Origin: a virus
Length of the DNA stretch: 32,404 nt
Reading direction: 5' to 3' (one strand)
Virus record (IMG/VR): IMGVR_UViG_3300006805_000092
Location: 1 to 32,404 of that record
The notes under the pieces are model-generated. The model searched no databases, was not told the DNA's origin, and saw nothing but the letters and a program-made list of their open reading frames with translations. The position numbers were made by a program, and so were the translations under genes. Positions 21,144 to 27,768 of the stretch are shown here, piece by piece (position 1 is the first letter of the stretch; every line of letters starts with the position of its first letter).

Positions 21144-22322
21144 ATGAAAGTATTTAGCACATTCACCGGCATTGGTGGCTTTGAAATTGGAATAAACAAC
21201 GCTGCAATTAATGCCTACGGTTTAGGCAGCGATGTTATTGATGTAGTTGGGTATAGCGAAATAGATAAATATGCAATCTCTGTTTATGAGTATTGGTTTA
21301 AGGGGGTAAAGAACTATGGCGACATTACAAAAATTGATGCGGAAAGCTTACCAGACTTTGACTGTTTGGTTGGGGGTTTCCCATGCCAAGCGTTTAGTAT
21401 TGCCGGTAGGCGTAAAGGTTTCGATGACACCAGAGGTACGCTCTTCTTTGACCTTGCGAGAATTTTGCGAGCAAAACGACCTCGACTATTTGTATTTGAG
21501 AACGTTAAAGGGCTTCTCAACCATGACGGTGGAAACACTTTTAGAACCATCATCGCCACCATTAATGAACTGGGGTATGACTGCCAATGGCAGGTGCTTA
21601 ACAGCAAAGATTTCGGCGTTCCCCAAAACCGAGAGCGAATTATCATTGTTGGACATCTTAGAGGATCAGCCCGACCCAAAGTATTTCCTATCACCAGAGC
21701 AAACAAGCAAGCTGTTAAAACAGATGCCATCAGAGTAGGCACTTTACGCACTCACAAAGACGGCAACGGTTTCCGTGAGATGAAAGCAGGAATTGCCCCA
21801 ACCATACCGGCACGTGCTCGTAATGATGGCAGTGGGCAACCTGTTATTTACCAACGCTCACGAGGTAATAATAAAGGTGGTATGAAAGATATAGCACCAA
21901 CCGTAAGTACTCGAGCATATCAGCACAATAACCATGTTGTGATGCCTGTAATAACACCAGACCGTATTAACAAGAGCCAGAATGGTAGGCGTTTCAAAGA
22001 AGATGGCGACCCTGCTTTTTCAGTTACAGCAAGCGACAGGCACGGTGTATTAATTAGCAAGACTGTACGTGCTGGCGGTCGTAACTCGCCACATGGCTCA
22101 AAGCAAAACTGGGACAGTTACGAAGTGAACGGTGTTATTCGCCGCCTGACACCATTAGAGTGCGAACGCCTACAAGCATTCCCTGATAATTGGACTAAGT
22201 TTGGTGTTGATGAGAGCGATAATATTATTACTACCTCAGACACTCAACGTTACAAGATGTGCGGCAATGCCGTTACTACCAACGTAATTCAAGCTGTATT
22301 TGAGAGAGTATTTACATCATGA
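21144..22322 (+). CDS. DNA (cytosine-5) methyltransferase
   Basis: 392 residues from the ATG at 21144. All main motifs are present: 'TFTGIGGFEIGI' (I), 'GGFPCQAFSIAGRRKG' with catalytic Cys81 (IV), 'FVFENVKGLL' (VI, Glu119), 'QNRERIIIVG' (VIII), a target-recognition region of about 150 residues, 'RRLTPLECERLQAFPDNW' (IX) and 'KMCGNAVTTNV' (X). It methylates cytosine in DNA, most likely to evade host restriction or mark phage DNA. No cognate nuclease is adjacent. It overlaps the Dam-like gene by 4 bases. Confidence 0.95.
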   Translation: MKVFSTFTGIGGFEIGINNAAINAYGLGSDVIDVVGYSEIDKYAISVYEYWFKGVKNYGDITKIDAESLPDFDCLVGGFPCQAFSIAGRRKGFDDTRGTLFFDLARILRAKRPRLFVFENVKGLLNHDGGNTFRTIIATINELGYDCQWQVLNSKDFGVPQNRERIIIVGHLRGSARPKVFPITRANKQAVKTDAIRVGTLRTHKDGNGFREMKAGIAPTIPARARNDGSGQPVIYQRSRGNNKGGMKDIAPTVSTRAYQHNNHVVMPVITPDRINKSQNGRRFKEDGDPAFSVTASDRHGVLISKTVRAGGRNSPHGSKQNWDSYEVNGVIRRLTPLECERLQAFPDNWTKFGVDESDNIITTSDTQRYKMCGNAVTTNVIQAVFERVFTS

Positions 22323-22699
22323 ATACTGGCGTACATTTTTCAAGTGCCACTGATAATTGGGCAACACCCCAAGATTTTTACGACAAGCTAAATGCTATAT
22401 TTGATTTCACACTAGACCCATGTGCGAGTGATGAAAACCATAAAGCCCCAAAATACTTTACCGTTAAAGATGATGGGCTTGCTCAATCATGGAATGGCGA
22501 GCGTGTATTTATGAACCCCCCTTATGGCAGGGAAATAGGCAAATGGGTGCAAAAGGCGAGTGAGCAGGTTGGCGGTTTAGTAGTGTGCTTGCTACCGGCA
22601 AGAACTGATACGAAGTGGTGGCATGATTACGTTATCGGGGGGGGGTGCAACTATTTGGCACTTACGAGGTCGCTTAAAGTTTGGTGGTCAAAAGAATAG
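22319..22699 (+). CDS. Phage Dam-like adenine methyltransferase, broken in a poly-G tract
   Basis: The first 106 residues are a clear phage DNA N6-adenine methyltransferase (Dam, T1 type): 'WATPQDFYDKLNAIFDFTLDPCASDENHKAPKYF', then the catalytic 'FMNPPYGREIGKWVQKA' and 'VCLLPARTDTKWWHDYVI'. After nine G residues (22637-22645) the frame runs into unrelated sequence and stops at 22697. In the other frame the lost end 'RGRLKFGGQKNSAPFPSAVV' is intact to 22754. Removing a single G restores an approximately 144-residue enzyme. It is either a sequencing artefact or a phase-variable gene caught in the off state. Confidence 0.85.
   Translation: MNTGVHFSSATDNWATPQDFYDKLNAIFDFTLDPCASDENHKAPKYFTVKDDGLAQSWNGERVFMNPPYGREIGKWVQKASEQVGGLVVCLLPARTDTKWWHDYVIGGGCNYLALTRSLKVWWSKE
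22637..22645 (+). repeat. G9 homopolymer inside the Dam-like gene
   Basis: Nine consecutive G residues, the longest G run in the window. Poly-G tracts inside methyltransferase genes are the classic substrate for slipped-strand phase variation. Confidence 0.9.
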
Positions 22700-22754
22700 T
22701 GCCCCATTCCCATCGGCAGTTGTAATCTTTTACGGTGGAAAAATAGTACAGTAA
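22646..22754 (+). other. Out-of-frame 3' part of the Dam-like gene
   Basis: Read in frame from 22647, this segment gives 'ATIWHLRGRLKFGGQKNSAP' and continues 'FPSAVVIFYGGKIVQ' to a TAA at 22752-22754, the conserved end of phage Dam methylases. Conservation of this part argues that the shift is recent or reversible. Confidence 0.85.
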
Positions 22755-22784
22755 TTTTTGCTTAACCTGTTTTACAATAAGCAT

Positions 22785-23144
22785 GTGCATGTTAAATCAG
22801 ACAAACACCATATTCTGCATAATCGTTTAGAGTGGTCGGCTAGACCGCAAGCATTAGCGTTGCGTGAACGCCCTGAGCTTGTGCCGACTATTGACCGTGA
22901 TGTACACAACGAACTGCACCGCATAGCCCCTGCTGTGCCTTTATTGGGCTATTACGCACTCAACCGCATTCAAGCTGTCTACGAGCCACAGGAGGGCACG
23001 ATAGCAAGCATTGATAGCCTTATTAAAGCCATAGACATTGCAGGCAACCACCGCAGAGCACACCACGTTGAACGTGGCATGGCAGACCTTGCAATACAAG
23101 CAATACAGATACAGCGAGCCATTTTAAGGGGTAACGTAAAATAG
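22785..23144 (+). CDS. Small His-rich protein of a phage family, function unknown
   Basis: 119 residues from a GTG at 22785. TACAAT (22773-22778) ends 6 bases upstream, the same geometry as the leaderless ATG genes; an upstream TTG at 22758 would lie before the promoter. The N-terminal 'HHILHNRLEWSARPQALALRE' and 'HNELHRIAPAVPLLGYYALN' have the look of a family I have seen in phage genomes without known function; conserved His residues suggest metal binding. It ends 'ERGMADLAIQAIQIQ'. Confidence 0.6.
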   Translation: MHVKSDKHHILHNRLEWSARPQALALRERPELVPTIDRDVHNELHRIAPAVPLLGYYALNRIQAVYEPQEGTIASIDSLIKAIDIAGNHRRAHHVERGMADLAIQAIQIQRAILRGNVK

Positions 23145-23156
23145 TAAAAAAAGTAC

Positions 23157-23185
23157 TTGTAAAACGGTGTACCGTTTTGTATCAT
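23157..23185 (+). promoter_or_regulatory. Promoter with an operator-like inverted repeat in its spacer
   Basis: TTGTAA (23157-23162) and TATCAT (23180-23185) are 17 bases apart. AAAACGGT (23161-23168) and ACCGTTTT (23171-23178) form a perfect 8+8 inverted repeat with a 2-base centre that fills the spacer, so a bound protein would block polymerase. Confidence 0.6.
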
Positions 23186-23220
23186 TAGAGTATCAAACGT
23201 AAGCAAATGGAGGTAATTAC

Positions 23221-23598
23221 GTGTTGGAGTTTTTGAAAAGAGATAAGGTAAAGACAAGTGGCAAGGTTGAATTGCCCGAAGCGTTTATGCCAGAAGATCC
23301 AGTAAACTATAATTCCGTACTCGACTACTTGGTTGGTCTGTCCGACAAGGACTACAAGAAAATGACCGGCTCAGTAGATATATACCGTGAGGCAAATAAA
23401 AAGGTAGCAAAGCTTGTCGGTATCAAAGATGAGCCTACAACGTCTATCACGCCACACAGTGAAGTGAGTGAGCAGCAACTTGATGAAATGCTTGAGGCTG
23501 ACCCTAAAGAGCTTAAACAAGCTTTCATTGATGACGGTCCAGTGAGCGAAAAGCCTAAAAAGGCACAAGCTACCGAGAAAAAGGTAGAGGTTAAATAG
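23221..23598 (+). CDS. Acidic protein heading the early gene cluster, unknown
   Basis: 125 residues from a GTG start 7 bases after GGAGG. The N-terminal half is basic ('FLKRDKVKTSGKVELPEAFM'), the middle contains 'VLDYLVGLSDKDYKKMTGSVDIYREANKKVAKLVG', and the end is a Lys/Glu-rich disordered tail. No family is recognised. It is the first gene of the long early-type operon and follows a promoter with an operator-like repeat, so it could be among the genes under control of a phage or host regulator. Confidence 0.65.
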   Translation: MLEFLKRDKVKTSGKVELPEAFMPEDPVNYNSVLDYLVGLSDKDYKKMTGSVDIYREANKKVAKLVGIKDEPTTSITPHSEVSEQQLDEMLEADPKELKQAFIDDGPVSEKPKKAQATEKKVEVK

Positions 23599-23600
23599 TC

Positions 23601-23873
23601 ATGAAACTTTACCTCGATGTATTCAAGAAACCAATTACTAAAACAGAGGTAGTAACCGCTATCAAAACAATGCTTGATGCAAAGCGTATCGACACCATGC
23701 TGTTTGTCAGACGTATTGGTTGGAGTTATCACAAAGCATCAACAGTAATTCGTTTACTAGAAGATGCCGATGTTATATCACTCATGCATAACAACAAACG
23801 CACTATATTGCTAAACGATATAGACATGGCAACGAACGCAGCTCTAAGGCAACTACGAAAGGGAAATGCATAA
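23601..23873 (+). CDS. Winged-helix protein resembling FtsK gamma domain
   Basis: 90 residues. Residues about 28-72 ('KRIDTMLFVRRIGWSYHKASTVIRLLEDADVISLMHNNKRTILL') line up with the FtsK gamma pattern 'iS.lqRr..igY.rA..lid.LE..giV.......r.vl', a winged helix that binds KOPS DNA sequences. Here the domain stands alone, without the FtsK motor. Possible roles are a small regulator or a DNA-binding decoy of host segregation. It overlaps the next gene by one base. Confidence 0.6.
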   Translation: MKLYLDVFKKPITKTEVVTAIKTMLDAKRIDTMLFVRRIGWSYHKASTVIRLLEDADVISLMHNNKRTILLNDIDMATNAALRQLRKGNA

Positions 23874-24046
23874 TGGGTCTCGCTGGCTATGTTATCAAAG
23901 GTAAATTGTTCATCAAACATGAGGGTGTATTGTACCCATTAATCAAAAGCAACGCCAAGGCGGTAGAAGCCTACCTGCACACAGGCGATCAATCATATTT
24001 AGTGGCATTAGCCACAGGAAGAGAATTAGCACGTTATGGCAACTGA
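23873..24046 (+). CDS. 57-residue protein, unknown
   Basis: Starts in a TAATG overlap and ends 11 bases into the next gene. It begins 'MGLAGYVIKGKLFIKHEGVL' and ends 'ELARYGN', with no membrane segment. Overlaps on both sides make it a credible gene despite its size. No family is recognised. Confidence 0.65.
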   Translation: MGLAGYVIKGKLFIKHEGVLYPLIKSNAKAVEAYLHTGDQSYLVALATGRELARYGN

Positions 24047-24347
24047 GCTACTAACAATCAAAAAATACGAATTCAGTGATGGTACAATCATCAACGTAAA
24101 GATTGACTACCCAAACAACCGTGTATCTATCGTTGATAAAAACGGCAGTAATACCAATTTCAAATTTGCAGAGCGTGGTGTTGAGTTTATGAATGGCTGG
24201 ATCAACATACTAAGTGCTATGCAATATGCCATTCGTGCTGCACGTGATGAACTCACAGCATGGCAAACCGCTCAAGATGAAAAGAAAGCCCAACAAATCA
24301 TTGACATTGCAATTGCACTTGGCGAGCTAGAGGAGGGCAAAAAGTAA
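24036..24347 (+). CDS. Small protein, unknown
   Basis: 103 residues. An N-terminal beta region ('KKYEFSDGTIINVKIDYPNNRVSIVDKNG') precedes a long helix ('MQYAIRAARDELTAWQTAQDEKKAQQIIDIA'), so the fold may be a small mixed domain with a coiled-coil tail. There is no known motif. It shares overlaps with both neighbours and so belongs to the same operon. Only structure prediction could indicate a role. Confidence 0.65.
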   Translation: MATELLTIKKYEFSDGTIINVKIDYPNNRVSIVDKNGSNTNFKFAERGVEFMNGWINILSAMQYAIRAARDELTAWQTAQDEKKAQQIIDIAIALGELEEGKK

Positions 24348-24445
24348 TGGAGTGGCAATTATTCTGGCAGATTATTGGGCTTATGTCCTATGCGTTCATT
24401 CTCGTACTATGGGGAGTATTCGCAGTTAGGAATGGTAAGAAGTAA
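24347..24445 (+). CDS. 32-residue single-pass membrane peptide
   Basis: Reads 'MEWQLFWQIIGLMSYAFILV' then a short hydrophobic stretch and 'RNGKK'. The membrane segment spans about residues 5-26, with a basic end facing the cytoplasm. It starts in a TAATG overlap (after AGGAGGG upstream in the prior gene) and ends in another. Coupled phage micro-membrane proteins can act in exclusion or membrane-potential control. No family is known. Confidence 0.65.
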   Translation: MEWQLFWQIIGLMSYAFILVLWGVFAVRNGKK

Positions 24446-24834
24446 TGGCTAGGGAAATTACAGAAGATAATTACAAGAAGCTCATCAGCCGAATTAGTAA
24501 TATCGTAATCATAGCATTTATCGTGGGCGGCATTGTAGGTTGGGTGGCTGGTTACATTACAGCCAGTAACAACAATACTGTGAGTGCACAACAAGCACCA
24601 TTTGACCATAGCAACTGCCAATACCCTGATCGCTGGTCAAACCCTGCCGATGGTTGCGACAACAGCGACCCTGCCGTACCTGAATGCATAAAGGCAATTA
24701 GTACCCAGCAGGCAGAGCAAGAGTGTATCGCTAACTTTGTTAAGCAACACGATCAAGAAGCGGAAGCAGAGCCGGTAGCCACCACACCGGCGACCGCTGA
24801 ACAAAATATTTATTCAACATGTGGAGGCAAATAA
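24445..24834 (+). CDS. Membrane-anchored exported Cys-rich protein
   Basis: 129 residues. A transmembrane anchor at about 19-42 ('IVIIAFIVGGIVGWVAGYI') is followed by an outside domain with the segment 'HSNCQYPDRWSNPADGCDNSDPAVPECI' (written in two parts here: 'NCQYPDRWSNPADGCDNS' and 'DPAVPECI') and later Cys residues, then a Pro/Glu/Ala-rich tail. Such Cys/Asp/Pro segments are, to my recollection, common in Saccharibacteria surface proteins; that is inference. The topology suits a cell-surface exclusion or host-interaction factor. Confidence 0.65.
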   Translation: MAREITEDNYKKLISRISNIVIIAFIVGGIVGWVAGYITASNNNTVSAQQAPFDHSNCQYPDRWSNPADGCDNSDPAVPECIKAISTQQAEQECIANFVKQHDQEAEAEPVATTPATAEQNIYSTCGGK

Positions 24835-24835
24835 C

Positions 24836-25330
24836 ATGCAAGTACCAGAAAAAGGCGAACATTTTTACATGCTCAACAGCCGTTTCGATGTTATACAAAC
24901 GGTAAATAGTGGCTCAGAGAAATCAAAAAAGCGAATTGCAGTAGGCAACTGGTTTTGGACTAAAGAAGATGCTGAGGGCTTTAGAAACCACGTACTCTCA
25001 GGCACTACCCAATACATACCACCAGTTCATATACCTGTGCAGTACGATGATAAGCCGCAAGTTGTGCCGGTCCGAAAAAGGGTTGCCAAGATTAAAGTAA
25101 CCGATATGAGCAAAGAAGCTATTGATGTACACTTTGCATCGCTACTGCTTAACAACTCAATCAGCCATTCAACGGAAGTTATTAAATACGCATCTATGGT
25201 TATTTCTGCTGGTCCAGTAAGCACCAAACGGCAAATACGTAACATTGTCGATAACTTTAAGAAAATTCATAAGCAATATGCCGAACGTGAGACCGAGCTT
25301 ATCGAGCACTATGAAAGGTTTGCAGAATGA
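24836..25330 (+). CDS. Hypothetical phage protein
   Basis: 164 residues from the ATG at 24836, 8 bases after GGAGG. The N-terminal part 'EHFYMLNSRFDVIQTVNSGS' and 'IAVGNWFWTKEDAEGFRNHV' is a pattern seen in small phage proteins ('GN.F.TkeeAe') of unknown role. The remaining two thirds are helical and charged. It overlaps the next gene by 4 bases. No catalytic or binding motif is visible. Confidence 0.65.
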   Translation: MQVPEKGEHFYMLNSRFDVIQTVNSGSEKSKKRIAVGNWFWTKEDAEGFRNHVLSGTTQYIPPVHIPVQYDDKPQVVPVRKRVAKIKVTDMSKEAIDVHFASLLLNNSISHSTEVIKYASMVISAGPVSTKRQIRNIVDNFKKIHKQYAERETELIEHYERFAE

Positions 25331-25554
25331 ACTTACTAGATGCACACGATGAGCTGGCTAAGAAATACGCAAGCACACTCGATCACGCTACCTACAAGTA
25401 CATTACTGAGACTATTGGTTGGCTTAAAGAGCAGGGTAAAAACCCCGAAGAGTATGAGCTTGCAATGGTATCAAGTCGGCACGTTGATGACCCACTAATG
25501 ACTGAATGGACATTAAGTATTCGTAAAAAGGGTGAAAGGAAGATTGTAGACTAA
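25327..25554 (+). CDS. Small acidic-helical protein, unknown
   Basis: 75 residues, opening in an ATGA overlap and closing in a TAATG overlap. It contains 'DAHDELAKKYASTLDHATYK' and 'WTLSIRKKGERKIVD'. There is no membrane segment and no motif I recognise. It belongs to the chain of coupled early-type genes. Confidence 0.6.
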   Translation: MNLLDAHDELAKKYASTLDHATYKYITETIGWLKEQGKNPEEYELAMVSSRHVDDPLMTEWTLSIRKKGERKIVD

Positions 25555-25832
25555 TGGACGGTAAAAGCCAAGCATGGCGTGATGCGGCTGATAAGCTACT
25601 CGAAGCCCTAGCACGTGATAATCAATACATTGTAGCCGACATGGTGCAGATATTTCTCGAAAGTGCAGGCTATGGCTTAGATGACTACTCACCATTAGGC
25701 GGTGTATTCAAACGAGCCGCTAAAAAGGGCATCATTAAGCGTATTGCTCGCCCTACACGCCAAGCACTATGGAAAAGCGAATTATATAAGCCAGTAGACT
25801 ATGAGGGTCTGGCAGATAGGATCGGTTGGTAA
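25554..25832 (+). CDS. Small winged-helix-like phage protein
   Basis: 92 residues. The order 'DAADKLLEALARDNQYIVADMVQIFLESAGYGLDDYSPLGGVFKRAAKKGIIKRI' followed by 'WKSELYKP' resembles small phage winged-helix proteins in which a 'LGavFrrAakkGlI' helix contacts DNA. It may be a replication or transcription accessory protein. It is coupled to the preceding gene by TAATG and separated from the next by one base. The assignment is by pattern only. Confidence 0.55.
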   Translation: MDGKSQAWRDAADKLLEALARDNQYIVADMVQIFLESAGYGLDDYSPLGGVFKRAAKKGIIKRIARPTRQALWKSELYKPVDYEGLADRIGW

Positions 25833-25833
25833 T

Positions 25834-26151
25834 ATGCCACAAGTTATACCACCAGCATTAAACAAGCTCACTCAACACCAAAAGATAGTAGCCACCATGT
25901 GTAAAACGCCCGAAAAGCGTTGGTGGCTCGCCAGTGATTTCATGAAAGATGGAATGGGTGAATTCTTTGTAGGCTATGAAGCCACAGCAAGGCTTGCCGA
26001 ATTGGTAGGCGACAACCCCGAAATGTTTGAAACAGAGCGACAGGGGCGATTTAGGGCGGTCCGTATTAAGTTCGAGACCGGCAAAGAGTGGTACGCCACT
26101 ATCAGCCCTAAGCTACAAGTAATGGTAAAGCAATATTATAAGGGGGAGTGA
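25834..26151 (+). CDS. Putative DNA-binding protein, unknown
   Basis: 105 residues from the ATG at 25834, one base after the previous stop; the frame is open from 25801 but that start lies inside the neighbour. 'LTQHQKIVATMCKTPEKRWWLASDFMK' and 'GYEATARLAELVGDNPEMFETERQGRFRAVRI' look like a winged helix (helix, helix, wing). Upstream neighbour also looks winged-helix, so the pair may act together. No experimentally known family comes to mind. Confidence 0.55.
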   Translation: MPQVIPPALNKLTQHQKIVATMCKTPEKRWWLASDFMKDGMGEFFVGYEATARLAELVGDNPEMFETERQGRFRAVRIKFETGKEWYATISPKLQVMVKQYYKGE

Positions 26152-26597
26152 TGAAATACAATAAGTACGATACTGTATTTAGTGATGGCGGTCTCACGCA
26201 ACTCATGATCGTTGAAAAGGCAGGTAAACAATACCAGCCAAAGCGACTTGAATACCCGATTTATAAGCTATTAAAGTCATTCTTAAACAATTATGGCATC
26301 GGTTTTGGCGGTGCTGTGATGATTGGTGAATATCAGGTGCGAGCGGTATTTATAGATAAAACCTTTGACCTCGATAACGAACCAATACTAAGGCAACTCT
26401 ATAGCTTTACAAGCGGTACAGTAAACATTCAATTGACGGTTGAAAAAGCAGATGGCAAATACGCTATGGCAATCGACTACAACCTTAAAGACTATAGCTG
26501 TACGCTGCAAAAGTATGTTAATGGGGCAACTGTCGAAAGCACCCCATTTGTAAGCCTCGCTGGTGTTATCGGCTATCTGAAAGAGAATAACCTATAA
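26151..26597 (+). CDS. Hypothetical protein
   Basis: 148 residues. AGGGGGAG just upstream lies very close to the ATG at 26151, and the GTG at 26148 is an alternative start. The sequence is beta-rich ('GGAVMIGEYQVRAVFIDKTF', 'TSGTVNIQLTVEKADGKYAM') with a short C-terminal helix. No family is recognised. It overlaps the P-loop gene by one base. Confidence 0.6.
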   Translation: MKYNKYDTVFSDGGLTQLMIVEKAGKQYQPKRLEYPIYKLLKSFLNNYGIGFGGAVMIGEYQVRAVFIDKTFDLDNEPILRQLYSFTSGTVNIQLTVEKADGKYAMAIDYNLKDYSCTLQKYVNGATVESTPFVSLAGVIGYLKENNL

Positions 26598-26911
26598 TGT
26601 TGTTCATTAATGGAGGTCGCCAGAGCGGTAAAACATCTAAGCTCATTAAGATGTGTGCTCGAAACGGTGGTTATATCGTATGCCGTAGCAAAAGTATGTG
26701 TGGCGAAATAATGAACATGGCACGTAAGATGGAGGTTAGTATTGCATTCCCCCTCACTTACGAAGAGTTTATTGAGCGTAGGTACTTTGGCAAGGGTATT
26801 AGCAAATTCTATATTGATGATGTCGATGCCCTGCTAGGCTACATGACAACAGTGCCTATTGAGGCTGTAACATTCACAGGGAGTTATGATGATGGCAAAG
26901 CTATTAAGTGA
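26597..26911 (+). CDS. Mini P-loop NTPase
   Basis: 104 residues. Walker A is 'GGRQSGKT' (residues 6-13), and 'ISKFYIDDVDAL' near residue 75 is a Walker B with two Asp residues. It is far shorter than helicases or packaging ATPases, with only one half of a RecA fold visible, so it could be a small kinase-like or regulatory NTPase that needs a partner. Several phages carry such mini NTPases of unknown role. It overlaps the next gene by 23 bases. Confidence 0.7.
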   Translation: MLFINGGRQSGKTSKLIKMCARNGGYIVCRSKSMCGEIMNMARKMEVSIAFPLTYEEFIERRYFGKGISKFYIDDVDALLGYMTTVPIEAVTFTGSYDDGKAIK

Positions 26912-27209
26912 TAAAGAGCTAGTTGCAGAGATTGACGTTATTACCGATAATTTGCTTGCAAACGGTGTTGCAGCCAAAAGCGTATACGATGCTCAAATAT
27001 ATAAACTGGTCCGAGATCAAAAAGAAGCGTTGGTACTTACCCATAATTATCATGGCGGTGTTGATACTCTTGGTCTTAGTAATGGCACTTTTTACCAAGC
27101 ATGGGTAAGGGTAATCGGTAATAAGAATGGCTGGTGGGGCGAAATTCGTGATAACTACGAGGCAGCAAAGCGTGATTTAACGCAAGAGCTGATGATAGTA
27201 GCACAATGA
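26889..27209 (+). CDS. Small protein, unknown
   Basis: 106 residues if the start is 26889; three consecutive ATG codons (26886, 26889, 26892) are available, and AGGGAG at 26878-26883 best fits the second or third. 'LLSDKELVAEIDVITDNLLA' and 'YEAAKRDLTQELMIVAQ' are helical; the middle has Gly/Trp-rich strands. No motif is recognised. It overlaps both neighbours. Confidence 0.6.
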   Translation: MMAKLLSDKELVAEIDVITDNLLANGVAAKSVYDAQIYKLVRDQKEALVLTHNYHGGVDTLGLSNGTFYQAWVRVIGNKNGWWGEIRDNYEAAKRDLTQELMIVAQ

Positions 27210-27574
27210 TTGTAGCATTTGACGTAGACGACACCCTTATCGTGCCCTCAGTAGCCGTTGGCTTTGGCAATGACGTACCTAACTACGAAATGGTAAATAT
27301 CGCCCTGTGGCACATCGCACAAGGTCATACGGTCGTTATTTGGTCTGGCAGTGGCAAAGATTGGGCAACCAGATGGGCTGAGAAGCTAGGGCTGGTTGGC
27401 GACAATGTACGTATATGGACAAAAGAGCGTGTACTAAACGATGCCCTTGAGCCGTTGGTAGATATTGCCTATGATGATTGCGATGTCGATTTAGCAAAGG
27501 TAAATATCAAAGTAAAGCGTATTAATAACCACGTGAGCCGTGCCGTGTGGAATAAAACAAAGAGGGCTGAGTAA
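27206..27574 (+). CDS. HAD-superfamily phosphatase
   Basis: 122 residues. It starts 'MIVAFDVDDTLIVPS', the HAD motif I with nucleophile Asp6 and acid/base Asp8. 'VVIWSGSGKDWATRW' is the Ser/Thr motif II, and 'DIAYDDCDVD' supplies motif IV acids. It resembles the small phosphatase domain of phage polynucleotide kinases without the kinase, so removal of 3' phosphates from nucleic acids or a nucleotide phosphatase role is possible. It is coupled to both neighbours by overlaps. Confidence 0.8.
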   Translation: MIVAFDVDDTLIVPSVAVGFGNDVPNYEMVNIALWHIAQGHTVVIWSGSGKDWATRWAEKLGLVGDNVRIWTKERVLNDALEPLVDIAYDDCDVDLAKVNIKVKRINNHVSRAVWNKTKRAE

Positions 27575-27765
27575 TGTTTAATTGGGAATGGTTTTTAAAC
27601 TTTTGGGCAGTCGTGGGCTTTATAGCTCTTGCTGGTACGTGGCTTATAATAACGATAATGTGTGCGACCGGCTGGTTTAAAAAGTCATTTAGAATAGCAT
27701 GGCTTATAGGCTCATTCGTTTTAATCGTAATAAGTACTATCATCATCGGCTTTACGGTAAAATAG
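27574..27765 (+). CDS. Two-pass membrane protein, unknown
   Basis: 63 residues with two hydrophobic segments (about 9-30 and 41-61) separated by a basic turn ('GWFKKSFR'). It could be a small holin-like or exclusion protein. Its last codons contain the TAAAAT -10 box of the next, leaderless gene. No family is recognised. Confidence 0.6.
   Translation: MFNWEWFLNFWAVVGFIALAGTWLIITIMCATGWFKKSFRIAWLIGSFVLIVISTIIIGFTVK
27758..27763 (+). promoter_or_regulatory. -10 element for a leaderless gene
   Basis: TAAAAT ends 5 bases before the ATG at 27769 and lies within the end of the upstream gene. No -35 element or TGn extension is clear. Confidence 0.4.
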
Positions 27766-27768
27766 CTA

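Noticed and set aside
22978-23257. Minus-strand 92-codon frame with basic hydrophobic product
   Set aside because: It runs opposite two supported genes and the promoter with the inverted repeat, without its own ribosome site.
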